Below, piece by piece: positions 55,623-63,990 of a DNA stretch of 64,000 bases (position 1 is its first letter; the number at the start of each line of letters is the position of its first letter). The DNA lies in assembly GCA_035772405.1 (NCBI GenBank), contig JAYKKM010000079.1:759001-823000 (forward strand), written 5' to 3'. The translations under genes were made by a program, and so were the position numbers. A model generated the notes under the pieces. It was given only the letters and a program-made list of their open reading frames with translations. It did no database searches and was not told the DNA's origin. The stretch comes from Chrysogorgia sp. JL179-B06 (taxonomy: Eukaryota; Cnidaria; Anthozoa; Scleralcyonacea; Chrysogorgiidae).

Positions 55623-55719
55623 CCACGCTCGTCCAAAAGTCAAAAGCAAAACCAAAGTGGTTTTGTTTTTTAAATCGACTCTCTCACTGAGTCCGTCTGA
55701 GATATATGTGTAGAGAGAT

Positions 55720-56484
55720 ATGTTTAAATCAAGTGCGATAAAGTTATGGACAGTGACCTTACAAGACGCTATCTCAAGTGGTGATCTTGAACACGCAAGA
55801 GACGTGTTGGGTTGTTTAAGACCAAAGTTTAGAGTGGAGAATATAGACGCGGCTCTCGCGTTCGTAGAGTGCTTACCTAAGCTACCTGGATTATCACACG
55901 CGTTGAGACCGTTACTCATCATGCTCGTGGGATTCGCCTATAAGCGAGGTAGAGAAGTTTGTGTTAGAAAGACTATTCTCGATGTGGTAACTTTTGAAAT
56001 GTATCCGAGTGTGAAAAGCGTCGTTGATAAGTATGGAAAGAGTCGATTCGGTGAGCGAGGTGTTACCGCTAGTCATGTGACGAGTAGATTGACGATACGT
56101 GATGACTCGAGAGTCAACGACGTGACTATTCTATGTTTTTTCGAGCGAGAGGATGTTAGGTTGTCGCCTAGTGAGACCTTCGATAAGATTCTACTGACTA
56201 GCGTTCTATTCGACGACGTGAGGAGCATGATGACGTCGGCTAGTGTGATAAGTGATGGTGTCATAAGTGTTGAGACATCGAAGTGTCTCGAGTGGTTATC
56301 TTATATGAGTGGGTTTTTCGTTAAGAGTTCGAAGTTAGGTCATGATCTCGTCAGGTCCGAACTAAAAAGAGTCTCCAACGCCTATGATGGTTATAATGAC
56401 GAGTTCGATGATAGTGACCTACTAGACTCTTTTAGAGACATCAACACCATTTTGAGGAAGTTCTTCACTGTGAGACGACGATAA
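55720..56484 (+). CDS. Viral-element protein of unknown function (254 aa)
   Basis: Clean intronless frame from ATG 55720 to TAA. No family recognised. Residues 10-80 look helical (LQDAISSGDLEHARDVLGCL; ALAFVECLPKL). It has basic and acidic clusters, no signal peptide or clear membrane helix, and an acidic NDEFDDSDLLDSF stretch before the basic end TVRRR. The next gene starts two bases after the stop, so the two are probably co-transcribed. These are the only plus-strand genes in the element part seen, pointing away from the proposed terminus. Confidence 0.75.
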   Translation: MFKSSAIKLWTVTLQDAISSGDLEHARDVLGCLRPKFRVENIDAALAFVECLPKLPGLSHALRPLLIMLVGFAYKRGREVCVRKTILDVVTFEMYPSVKSVVDKYGKSRFGERGVTASHVTSRLTIRDDSRVNDVTILCFFEREDVRLSPSETFDKILLTSVLFDDVRSMMTSASVISDGVISVETSKCLEWLSYMSGFFVKSSKLGHDLVRSELKRVSNAYDGYNDEFDDSDLLDSFRDINTILRKFFTVRRR

Positions 56485-56485
56485 A

Positions 56486-56722
56486 ATGGGATGTATCCCC
56501 TGTAAATCTCGACAACGACAACAAGTGGTTGTTCAAACAGATCAGTTATTTCGTGATGTTACTATGAACACACATCGTCGTCTAAAGATAGGTTTGAAGT
56601 TTGGAAAAGAGGCTACTAACTTTGAGTTAGACGTGTTGGCTGGCTACGAACGATATGATGACACGAAGTATGGAGATGTGTCTACTCCACCTGCTTCGCT
56701 CCCAACGATAGTGGAGGAGTAG
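56486..56722 (+). CDS. Small viral-element protein with MGC N-terminal lipidation motif (78 aa)
   Basis: Begins MGCIPCKSRQ. Glycine at position 2 with cysteines at 3 and 6 and basic residues after them fits N-myristoylation plus palmitoylation, so membrane anchoring is inferred. The rest has a basic NTHRRLKIGLKFGK stretch and an acidic PTIVEE end, and matches no family I know. Start is two bases after the preceding stop. A 26-nt stem-loop follows at 56731-56756. Confidence 0.7.
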   Translation: MGCIPCKSRQRQQVVVQTDQLFRDVTMNTHRRLKIGLKFGKEATNFELDVLAGYERYDDTKYGDVSTPPASLPTIVEE

Positions 56723-56730
56723 ATCAAATT

Positions 56731-56756
56731 TTTCGTAACCTCAAAAGGTTATGAAA
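56731..56756. terminator. Stem-loop between convergent viral genes
   Basis: TTTCGTAACCT, loop CAAA, AGGTTATGAAA: 11-bp arms with one G:T-type change. Lies between the stops at 56722 (+) and 56773 (-). Confidence 0.55.
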
Positions 56757-56772
56757 GATTATGGAGAACACA

Positions 56773-57075
56773 CTATTCTACTCTAAAACACCAATCAAGA
56801 TATTTCTTATAAGCTATCTTCCACACCATCTTTGGGTTGGTGAGGTGATAGACTTTTTCGAGCTCGTCTCGTCGAGCCACCTGTCTATCGAAATATTCTT
56901 GGTCAGTTAACATTCGACACTTCCACTCCTCTTCACGGTGATGGGAGGTGTTGTTTTTCGAAGAGCGGTTTTTCTCTCTTACAGTGGCGGGTGTTGATAG
57001 CACAGACTGATCAACCTCTCCACAAACTACACAGAAAAGTTGACCTTGAACCTCTTCCATATCGTCACAACACAT
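56773..57075 (-). CDS. Zinc-ribbon protein of the viral element (100 aa)
   Basis: Begins MCCDDMEEVQGQLFCVVCGE, a CC...CxxC pattern like the zinc ribbons of transcription factors (TFIIB or poxvirus late-factor type). The remainder is basic and helical (LTDQEYFDRQVARRDELEKV; AYKKYLDWCF) and short for those families. A transcription role is inferred from the ribbon only. Its start is three bases from the stop of the 57078-57554 gene, implying one operon-like unit. Confidence 0.65.
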   Translation of the reverse strand: MCCDDMEEVQGQLFCVVCGEVDQSVLSTPATVREKNRSSKNNTSHHREEEWKCRMLTDQEYFDRQVARRDELEKVYHLTNPKMVWKIAYKKYLDWCFRVE

Positions 57076-57077
57076 CT

Positions 57078-57554
57078 TTATTCGGTCTCCTTCTCAGCTC
57101 CCTTATTTTTGTTATAGACATGTTTTCCAACAGTTAGACCACCAGATAACAGTCCTAAGAACGGTATCATCGGGGTCAGCTTCGACATGAAACTTTTCAA
57201 GTCCCTAGCTAGATAGGGATCCCTTTTCAGCTCTTTCTCCATCTCCTCAGGTTTTTCAACAGCGTCTAGTCCACCCATCAAGTCAGCGAACTTCGATAGA
57301 AACATGTCACATAGAAACACAGTGGATCGTTCACGAACCTCGTCTTCGTATTCAGCGTATAGTTTCAAGATGGTTTTCGCGTTAGCTTTTCGGATGTACG
57401 CCTCGGTTTTCTTAACTTCACCGTCAGCGACTAGTAGTAGCAGCTCGTCTCGTTTCTTAGCTACTTCTTTCGCGAGACTCTCGTCTGTCTTCGAAGTCCC
57501 TTCGCTAGGTGTGTCTGGTTCACTCGCACTATTAATTAGATCTTCTGGGTTCAT
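57078..57554 (-). CDS. Viral-element protein, helical with C-terminal hydrophobic stretch (158 aa)
   Basis: No family recognised. Acidic Ser/Thr-rich start, helical charged middle (LAKEVAKKRDELLLLVADGE; LYAEYEDEVRERS) and a short apolar stretch MIPFLGLLSGGLTVGKHVYN near the end, long enough for membrane contact but interrupted by glycines. Its ATG overlaps the ATPase stop by TGA/ATG sharing (57551-57554), so the two are translated from one message or were packed by selection. Could be a small virion or assembly factor. Confidence 0.7.
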   Translation of the reverse strand: MNPEDLINSASEPDTPSEGTSKTDESLAKEVAKKRDELLLLVADGEVKKTEAYIRKANAKTILKLYAEYEDEVRERSTVFLCDMFLSKFADLMGGLDAVEKPEEMEKELKRDPYLARDLKSFMSKLTPMIPFLGLLSGGLTVGKHVYNKNKGAEKETE

Positions 57555-58156
57555 TCTTTATTTGGGGTGAGAATTTCATGTCCATATGGGAATCTAAGAC
57601 TTATCTCTAGACAAGAGTGTTTTTTGGTTCGCAGCTCATTCGTGATGTGTGTTACCTCATCTTTGGAGACACCGTTCAGATAGTCGTTAATTAACTCAAG
57701 CATATCCTTCTTATTCGTGTTGTGGAAGCTAGTTATTTTCGAAATATTTTCTCGATAAGGTTTCGCTATGCTCGTCAACTGCTGTGTTAACACGATAGTG
57801 GATAGTCCGTAGTGTCGACCTGAGTAACCAAGCTTAACGAGTTCGCTAGTTCTGTTTTTAACATCTTGTCCACTTGCACAGTCGTCTAGTATAATTAGTG
57901 TGTTCGTGTCAGTGTATGTGGCCACGACGTATTTCAACATCTCATTCACTCCGTCTTGTTCCACTGGTAAGACGACAAAGTCCTTGTCGTGATAGTGTTT
58001 CCAGTCGTGATAGGTCGTGTTCCACAATATAGTTGGACAGAGTAAGATGATGTGATCAAACACTCCTTTGAACTTACTCTCTAGCATTTTCAGCAAGTAA
58101 TAAGTCTTTCCACAGTAAGTGGGTCCAACGATCAGCATGTTGAACGGTGTGTTCAT
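57551..58156 (-). CDS. A32-like FtsK/HerA genome-packaging ATPase
   Basis: 201 residues. Walker A GPTYCGKT at residues 11-18, Walker B LIILDDCA at 87-94, and the sensor-like TQQ at 124-126 with preceding GRHYGLSTIVL give the short A32 form found in Polintons, virophages and large DNA viruses, where it pumps DNA into capsids. Length fits (about 200-250). Ends with the 4-bp overlap with the next gene. Upstream spacing of 43 bp to the capsid-like gene includes a poly-T tract at 58187-58197. Strong evidence that the element derives from a packaging virus. Confidence 0.92.
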   Translation of the reverse strand: MNTPFNMLIVGPTYCGKTYYLLKMLESKFKGVFDHIILLCPTILWNTTYHDWKHYHDKDFVVLPVEQDGVNEMLKYVVATYTDTNTLIILDDCASGQDVKNRTSELVKLGYSGRHYGLSTIVLTQQLTSIAKPYRENISKITSFHNTNKKDMLELINDYLNGVSKDEVTHITNELRTKKHSCLEISLRFPYGHEILTPNKE

Positions 58157-58198
58157 GTTTTATTTTTCTCACTTAAAAAGTAAGATGTTTTTTTTTTT

Positions 58199-59422
58199 CT
58201 AGTACTGAATGCTTTTCAAATTTCCCGATGCGATGTTTAGTAGTCCATCTGACAGAACGAATATGTGGCAGATCAAGTCGGTGATCGTGACTTTCTTCGT
58301 GATCTCAAGTAAGATTCCCGACTGCGTGTTCACGATGTTTTTGCCAGATCCATGGACTTTCTGATCTCGAGTACTACGAAGATCGATGGCCAACGCGAAC
58401 TTGTCCTTGAAGAATTCACGATGAGTGACGGACTGGTTCTCTTGTCCGAAGAGACGTTCTGCTTCTGAGTAGTAGCGAGTCTTCGGAATGCCCTGGCTGT
58501 AGATCTCGTTGGGGACACCTTCGATGGTGACTTTCACACTATCGATATTCGGGTAGACGAACTCCTCTGAGTCGGTGATAGTGGCTTTCGTGAACAGTAA
58601 CACTACAGCTTTCATGCTCCTTCGTGGTAAGTTAATGTTCTCATTGATGAGAGTCGCTCCTTTTGCCCACGGACTACGCTTCATTAGCGTGACGTGTTCA
58701 TATGGTAGTGACTTACCGACCATATAGATGTTTGTGATATCACTCGCGAGGTCAATGTTGTCGATGGTCTCATACTCTAACTCTAAGTTCTCGAGTGTAT
58801 ATCCAGCGACAGCGCTACCCGACTGCGCGATCATGATGTCAGTGGCTGCTGGCAACTTGATGAGAAACTGAAGATTGTTACTCATGCTGTATGGAGCGTA
58901 CAGACCAGAGTCACCGATAATCTTATCGAGTGAGATTTTCTGCTTAGTTCCAAACACGCTGAGAACCAGTGCGTCTGACAACTTCGCTGCGTTCCCACTT
59001 GCAGCTCCGCTGTCATCTTTCGAGATGAGTTTTCGCAGGTTTTCGCCAGCGACGCCGAACTCAATCATCTCTTCACGCTGAATGTCCGTCTTCCAGAGAT
59101 CTTTGTAGACTTCGATAGTGGCTTCGCCAGTATTGTCATAGGCAACTTCACCAGCCATTTTGATGGTAAGCTGACTCTGAAGAAGTTTCGAGAGGTTATT
59201 CAAAAACCAGCTCTTAGCGTTGACGTTCTTGAAGTTAAATAAGATATTCAAACTTCCTGGTACCAGACAGGAGTCGGGTTTCAGTTTTGGAATGTTAACA
59301 TAGAGTGTCTCGTTAGGGCTAACACTATTTGGATTCATAGTGACCACATGTCGAGTTCGTGGACCAACGATGCTACTCATAGTAGTCTTTTTTGCGTGAG
59401 GCGAGAAATCTTTGCTTGTCAT
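58199..59422 (-). CDS. Capsid-like structural protein (candidate major capsid protein, 407 aa)
   Basis: Largest conserved-looking protein of the cluster, directly upstream of the packaging ATPase, the usual major-capsid position. It is beta-rich with blocks VGPRTRHVVTMNPNSVSPNE, LTIKMAGEVAYDNTGEATIE, LRKLISKDDSG and SMKAVVLLFTK. Similar proteins are widespread in cnidarian and sponge Polinton-like loci as I recall. It is shorter than the usual 500-650 residue double jelly-roll protein, so the capsid role is inferred from position and composition. Structure prediction would decide. The start is followed upstream by a perfect palindrome (59441-59464). Confidence 0.65.
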   Translation of the reverse strand: MTSKDFSPHAKKTTMSSIVGPRTRHVVTMNPNSVSPNETLYVNIPKLKPDSCLVPGSLNILFNFKNVNAKSWFLNNLSKLLQSQLTIKMAGEVAYDNTGEATIEVYKDLWKTDIQREEMIEFGVAGENLRKLISKDDSGAASGNAAKLSDALVLSVFGTKQKISLDKIIGDSGLYAPYSMSNNLQFLIKLPAATDIMIAQSGSAVAGYTLENLELEYETIDNIDLASDITNIYMVGKSLPYEHVTLMKRSPWAKGATLINENINLPRRSMKAVVLLFTKATITDSEEFVYPNIDSVKVTIEGVPNEIYSQGIPKTRYYSEAERLFGQENQSVTHREFFKDKFALAIDLRSTRDQKVHGSGKNIVNTQSGILLEITKKVTITDLICHIFVLSDGLLNIASGNLKSIQY

Positions 59423-59440
59423 TTATTATGACGTGAAAAA

Positions 59441-59464
59441 TTTCGTAACTTGTAAGTTACGAAA
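59441..59464. terminator. Perfect 24-nt palindrome downstream of the GIY-YIG gene
   Basis: TTTCGTAACTT GT AAGTTACGAAA, 11-bp perfect arms. Lies after the stop of the 59528-60070 gene and before the start of the capsid-like gene. Could end one transcript or regulate the next. Confidence 0.55.
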
Positions 59465-59527
59465 GTCGTGAGCTAGAAAACTGTGTCTACTCCAACGTGG
59501 TCGATCAGATTGACACTCTCAAGTGAG

Positions 59528-60070
59528 TCAGATCTCTGGAGACGAACTTTCCTCTTCGGAGAGAACAAGGCTCTCAATGATCTCAACAACGAGACTAGAC
59601 ACATCTTTATCTATTTGGATCAGTCGCATGTTCTCTATGTGTATTTTGGATTTCTTATGCTTCGCTATGTTGCGGCGTGTCACTACTCTACCGCACTCAC
59701 ATGTCAGTGGTTCACTCTTACACTCACTAATGTACTCGACCGTCGTCGAAGACATGTAGCCAGTGTAGTAACTCTTTTTCTTTTGCTCATTCAACTCAGT
59801 GTTGTATAGACTTATATGATGACTTTCAAGATTCTCGAGCTCTTCCTCGGTGTTGAACACCCTATCAATCTCAACTATTCTCATCTTGTCGGTTCCGACT
59901 TCAAGAAATTTTTTGTGAAATTTTGACCCACACGGGCGAGTGTTGATGTCACACCTGTGATTGGTAAGTCTAACACTGAGCGAACATATAGTTCGACCAA
60001 TATATATTTCACCATCAATCATCGAGTAGATTGCGTAGATGATACCAACTTTTTTTCCTTCAAAACCCAT
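59528..60070 (-). CDS. GIY-YIG endonuclease with C-terminal zinc finger (180 aa)
   Basis: The GIY-YIG core reads GIIYAIYSMIDGEIYIGRTI at residues 9-28, followed by RLTNHRCDI (the helix with the usual Arg/His), and a C-terminal CECGRVVTRRNIAKHKKSKIH finger that probably contacts DNA. Such nucleases are frequent hitchhikers or processing enzymes in Polinton-like and large DNA viruses. The core is distinct from the Penelope-like GIY-YIG domains elsewhere in this window. Ends in acidic SEEESSSPEI. Confidence 0.88.
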   Translation of the reverse strand: MGFEGKKVGIIYAIYSMIDGEIYIGRTICSLSVRLTNHRCDINTRPCGSKFHKKFLEVGTDKMRIVEIDRVFNTEEELENLESHHISLYNTELNEQKKKSYYTGYMSSTTVEYISECKSEPLTCECGRVVTRRNIAKHKKSKIHIENMRLIQIDKDVSSLVVEIIESLVLSEEESSSPEI

Positions 60071-60097
60071 CTCGCTATCTCTTTATCTAGTCTCTCT

Positions 60098-61348
60098 TTA
60101 AACTCGACTCGATTTCCGCCACTCTATTAACAACCAGACCAAACCAACAACAACCAGCCAAAGGTTTCTAGACAGCCACGCCAACCCGCTCACGCCAGCT
60201 TTCAAAATGGTGTAGATAAGATTTGCGGCACCCACAGCCCACGGCCCCAATTTTGCTATCACGTCTTTAACAGCTTTCGCAAATGACTTCACGGCACCCG
60301 CTCCCTTCACGACCACAGTCCGCATGCCAACGATGACAGTTGTGATCAGCCCAGCGATAGTGATACCTAACGCCGATACCGAGATCATATTTTTTTTTAT
60401 CCACTTTTTGAATTTCTCCAGTCGACTCACGTCTTTCTCCTGTTCGCCACGCGTCTCTTCGTCAACACGCTGTCGTTCTAACGCGTCAATGACTACGTCT
60501 ATGTCAGCGGACTCTCGAGCCAGCTCGTCAGCTGTCTCAACGTCAGTGCTATTCAGAATCTCCTCACGAGCACGATAACCCCTTTCCTCAAAGTCGTCAA
60601 TAGTGAGTTGGATAGCTCCTCTATCACCCACTCTACTTTCTGGTAACATCGTGCTAGTTGGTCTTAACACGCCCATCACGACACGTTGGTCTTCAACGTT
60701 AAGCCTTTCGAACACGTCTTGAGGCAAACGCTGTTGAGTTATGTCTATCATCGGGAGGTCTTCGCCAGTTCTACTTTCACTCACAGCTGAGTTAACTAGT
60801 TGTTTGAACTGTGACACAGCAGTCGCATTTTTCTTAGCTGTGTTACTCTCATAGGAGTCATACGCGTTGTTGAGAACTATTTTGTCAATCGAAGAGAATT
60901 TGCCGCTTCTTAGTCGCTCTCTAAAAAACACTTTGCCGTCTCTGACTGAGGTCCGGCTTCTGAGCTCGATAACACTCTCTGAGAGTGGGTTGAGTTTTTG
61001 ATCGTGAGTTTCTAGCACGTATTTTTCTAGTTGTACAAACACATCTCGACTAATATCACCACCGAAACTCGTCTCGTCGTGAGTTGGTCGGCTAACGATA
61101 GGTCTCTTGTCAGTTTTGACTCTCTCATCAACTACCTTCGGGTTGTTATCCTCGATAAGAAATCTCTCACCAGTTTTTGCTAAGAGACGACGCTTAACGT
61201 AAGTAACTCTCTCAGTGACTAGCGGGTCGTCGTCAGCTAGTAACCTACCGTCTAGGTCAACGAGTGCAACGTTGAGTTCGTTAATATCTAAGTTATCATA
61301 TTCGGGAAACCGCTCTTCCATCTCAAAATTGTCTTCAGCCTCTGCCAT
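60098..61348 (-). CDS. Putative viral membrane/minor structural protein (416 aa)
   Basis: Start chosen at ATG 61348 (MAEAEDNF); the open frame continues upstream to 61591, but through a poly-A tract and intergenic sequence. Residues 1-300 are hydrophilic and acidic with INELNVALVDLDGRLL, QKLNPLSESVIELR and PMIDITQQRLPQDV. The last 100 have three apolar stretches (ISVSALGITIAGLITTVIV; GPWAVGAANLIYTILKAG; LWLVVVGLVWLLIEW) compatible with membrane insertion. A virion membrane or penton-associated protein is inferred from context. I recall similar proteins beside the capsid-like gene in other cnidarian loci. Confidence 0.7.
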   Translation of the reverse strand: MAEAEDNFEMEERFPEYDNLDINELNVALVDLDGRLLADDDPLVTERVTYVKRRLLAKTGERFLIEDNNPKVVDERVKTDKRPIVSRPTHDETSFGGDISRDVFVQLEKYVLETHDQKLNPLSESVIELRSRTSVRDGKVFFRERLRSGKFSSIDKIVLNNAYDSYESNTAKKNATAVSQFKQLVNSAVSESRTGEDLPMIDITQQRLPQDVFERLNVEDQRVVMGVLRPTSTMLPESRVGDRGAIQLTIDDFEERGYRAREEILNSTDVETADELARESADIDVVIDALERQRVDEETRGEQEKDVSRLEKFKKWIKKNMISVSALGITIAGLITTVIVGMRTVVVKGAGAVKSFAKAVKDVIAKLGPWAVGAANLIYTILKAGVSGLAWLSRNLWLVVVGLVWLLIEWRKSSRV

Positions 61349-61540
61349 TTTATTTGTTGAGGTTTTCAAAAAAAAAAAAAAAAAATTTTTTTCCTTAGAG
61401 GGGCCCCCTCCCCTCCTGTCGCGACCGCTGACCATTACGTACGTGCGCCTGTCGTAAACAAAAAAAGCCCGCGAAAATCTAAAAAAGCCGTGAAGACACA
61501 AAAACCCGTAGGAAACGCTACGAATTTCGACTTTCTTACA

Positions 61541-61563
61541 GTGGTAACTCAAGTTATCACCAC
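61541..61563. terminator. Imperfect palindrome GTGGTAACT / AGTTATCAC
   Basis: GTGGTAACT CA AGTTATCACCAC, related in core (GTAACT) to the palindromes at 56731 and 59441. Lies between the 61808-62080 and 60098-61348 genes. A second hairpin AGCTCTCTCTCT/AGAGAAAGAGCT is at 61692-61718. Confidence 0.45.
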
Positions 61564-61807
61564 GTAAGTAGTGTCTACAGACACTTTTCATAGACTACGT
61601 TGGGGGACTAGACATTAACGAACGACTCGTGAGACTTTTGACGTGTTTTTGTGCTTTCTTTAAAAAATTGTATTTTCTGTACAAAGACAACAGCTCTCTC
61701 TCTCAAAGAGAAAGAGCTCGACCGCCTCTAAAGGTGAGACGACCGAGCCAATGTCATTTAAAAAAAGTTAGAGTCCTCGCGTATGGTGTTCATCATCATC
61801 ATCATCA

Positions 61808-62080
61808 TCACTGGTGGTGGTTGTTCACCGGCGGTCTCCCAGTCCCTGACACTCTCTCCCACTCTGGTGGCTCTGGGTTGTTCTGCATCGCCTCCTCGAA
61901 CATTCGGAGACGCCGTTCGTGCTCGACCAACTCAGCGTTGAGCGTGGAGATCTCGACGTCTAGGGTCGCCCTCTTCTCGAGAGCTCTCGCCCTCCTCCGC
62001 AACGTCGCGGTCCGTCCTCTCTCCTCCATGTAAACGAGGTGGTGAAGTCGATCCCTTGACACCGGGGAGTCCATTTTCAA
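61808..62080 (-). CDS. Small coiled-coil protein of the viral element (90 aa)
   Basis: MKMDSPVSRDRLHHLVYMEE followed by a heptad-rich RRARALEKRATLDVEISTLN... segment (about residues 25-65) and a Pro/His-rich end (GRPPVNNHHQ). Start may be the first or third codon. No family recognised. The single well-formed coiled coil suggests oligomerisation. Confidence 0.6.
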   Translation of the reverse strand: MKMDSPVSRDRLHHLVYMEERGRTATLRRRARALEKRATLDVEISTLNAELVEHERRLRMFEEAMQNNPEPPEWERVSGTGRPPVNNHHQ

Positions 62081-62193
62081 CTGACCGGAGAGGACGCTAT
62101 CGGTCGCGACGACAACAACCTAGCGTAGAGGGGGTCTCTCGTAATGAGCTTGCGACATGACCCCGACCGCGCGACGTCTCGCGCGACCCCACT

Positions 62194-62306
62194 TGTCGGT
62201 ACATTCCCAGACGTCAAAGGCGAAAAAAAAAGTTTCGTTTGGAAAAAAAAAATTTTTGGGAGAAAAATTTTTCGAGATTTCTTTGACGTCTGGGAATGTG
62301 CCGACA
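62194..62306. repeat. Long inverted repeat in viral intergenic region
   Basis: Arms TGTCGGTACATTCCCAGACG...(62194-62219) and complement (62281-62306), 26 bp with one mismatch, spacer of A/T homopolymers. Downstream of the integrase/chromodomain gene. Terminator, origin or regulatory structure possible. Confidence 0.7.
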
Positions 62307-62440
62307 CCGTCACGTGATTTTTCGAAAAAAAATTTTTTTGTCTTTTTTTTTTTGAAAATTTTCAAAAAAACTTCTTATACGTTTTCACCGTTATTTTTTA
62401 TTGCGCATCTTTTTGCAATATACACTTTTTACACTTTTTT

Positions 62441-62600
62441 TCACAAATTTTCCATGTCGCTCTCAGGGATCCACGAGTTATGCTTCGCGTCGTAACCAGC
62501 CCACTTGACCAAGACCATCTTTTTCTTGTTCACTGTCTTTCTTTTCAAGACTTTCTCGACACGATACGTGGCGTCGTCAGTTTTTTTCCACGGCAGACAT
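62441..62600 (-). pseudogene. Chromodomain frame following the integrase
   Basis: Reads YRVEKVLKRKTVNKKKMVLV then KWAGYDAKHNSWIP, a chromodomain that in related integrases directs insertion to marked chromatin. It lies in a different frame from the integrase, which stops at 62577. A homopolymer run (plus-strand T at 62581-62587) sits at the junction. It could be a broken fusion, a recoding site or a sequencing error. Confidence 0.75.
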
Positions 62601-63539
62601 CTCTTCCTCGTAGAATTTACCAATGATGTCTTCTCCACTCTCATCGCTGAGAACATAGACGTTCGGGTCTCCGCGAACTACCTTGCTCACGGAGAAGATT
62701 TCTTCTGTGAAATTTGCTTCGTACCCTTTGGTGAATATACTTTTGTACTTACTTATTCTTACTTTTTGTCCAAGATTATATTTCGGACGTGGAAACCCAC
62801 CCAACTCACTACCGAAAAGTGTCATCCACACTTGACTCTCGTTGTCTTGTGTCACGTCTACTGGTTTCATGAGAATGCTACTATGTTTCGTGGCGTTGTA
62901 ACTTTTTACAAGATCGTCTAGAACGTCTATCCACTTGTACGTTCCCTTGCTGTAGAAATATTTCCACATACTAGTCTTCAGGGTCCTGTTGAACCTCTCA
63001 ACCACAGCCGCTTTCTTGTCAGACTTCGTAGAGAAATGTTCTATGTCATGTTCTCCTAACAAGTTTTTAACACCTACGTTGTAAAATTCTAGTCCCTCGT
63101 CAAACTGTGCGAACTTCGGGTATGTCTCGAACCTCTCGTGAAACTGTCGTAGTAACTCGTCTACGGCTTTCGTCATGTTTTTCGTGTCTTTACGATACAC
63201 AGGGATAGCGAAAGCATAGCGACTAAGAATCTCGACACACGTTAGGATCCAGTAGTAACCGTCGTTCTTGTTTTTGTATTTTCCCATGTCAACGAGATCT
63301 AGTTGGATTTGCTCACCAAGATACGAGACCCACGTCTTTCGAAACTTGTGATGTCTCACCACGGGCTTGTACCGTGTATAGGTGTCTTGTGTTTTCAACC
63401 ACTCTTTCACAGACTTTCTGGTCACGCTGAGACCTTCTCCTAGTGCTTTTTGATATAGTCTCTCAGCACTTTGATAGCCAGTCACAGGATTATAATACAA
63501 GTCTCTGAGACTTTGCTCGGTCACGACATCGTTGTCCAT
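62577..63539 (-). CDS. Retroviral-type DDE integrase (rve family) of the viral element
   Basis: 320 residues. N-terminal helical region, then the catalytic core with acidic residues at D81 or D84 (QLDLVDMG), D147 (FDEGLEFYN) and E181 (VVERFNRTLK). The D-to-E spacing of 34 fits the D,D35E signature. C-terminal SH3-like segment KYNLGQKVRISKYK. This enzyme joins the element ends to host DNA, as in Polintons/Mavericks. The frame stops at the T7 run before the chromodomain. ATG 63539 follows closely after the upstream gene's stop at 63545. Confidence 0.92.
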   Translation of the reverse strand: MDNDVVTEQSLRDLYYNPVTGYQSAERLYQKALGEGLSVTRKSVKEWLKTQDTYTRYKPVVRHHKFRKTWVSYLGEQIQLDLVDMGKYKNKNDGYYWILTCVEILSRYAFAIPVYRKDTKNMTKAVDELLRQFHERFETYPKFAQFDEGLEFYNVGVKNLLGEHDIEHFSTKSDKKAAVVERFNRTLKTSMWKYFYSKGTYKWIDVLDDLVKSYNATKHSSILMKPVDVTQDNESQVWMTLFGSELGGFPRPKYNLGQKVRISKYKSIFTKGYEANFTEEIFSVSKVVRGDPNVYVLSDESGEDIIGKFYEEEMSAVEKN

Positions 63540-63544
63540 ACTTT

Positions 63545-63990
63545 TTATTTTGAGACTATATTAATGTCGATCAAAACACTCCCTACGTTATCCACACCGC
63601 TCACGTTTGTCTTGGTGTGAAAGGATAAGTTATTATATGTTCCACTACGAGTGGGCACGCTAGACTCGACAGTCGGGTAATGTAACACACTACCACTTAA
63701 CGTAGACTCTGACGTGATGGGAATAACTGAGATAATGCTAGACTGTTTACCCGATGAGTCTATAGTCTCATCGACGAGAGTGTCGCAGTGAATCTCTACG
63801 AACCTTAAGCCTCTATTGATGTCTACCCTACCAGGACTAACCACCTTTGTTGCTCCCATTGTGGTGTTCGTTGGGAAACCAAGTAGCTCTCCAAACTTGT
63901 ACAACTTAGTAGGACTAAGTGTCTTTAACGTGCATGTATGATCATGTAAGTTATGAGATATTGTTATCCCCGATGTCTTTTTCTTCTAAG
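63545..63990 (-). CDS. Minor-capsid/penton-like C-terminal segment (5' partial or broken)
   Basis: The minus frame is open from a stop near 63990 to TAA 63545 and reads LSPTKLYKFGELLGFPTNTT, RGLRFVEIHCDTLVDETIDS, SGSVLHYPTVESS and VGSVLIDINIVSK. LLGF-type and VLHYP-type blocks recall beta-rich minor structural proteins that accompany Polinton-like capsids. It has no ATG before an internal TTMGATK, so the gene either starts beyond a frame break near 63985 or is truncated. Weak family assignment. Confidence 0.5.

Noticed and set aside
61349..61591. N-terminal extension of the 416-aa viral protein
   Set aside because: Runs through a poly-A tract and low-complexity spacer; MAEAEDNF at 61348 is a better start.
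62505..62921. 138-codon plus-strand frame
   Set aside because: Antisense shadow of the integrase.
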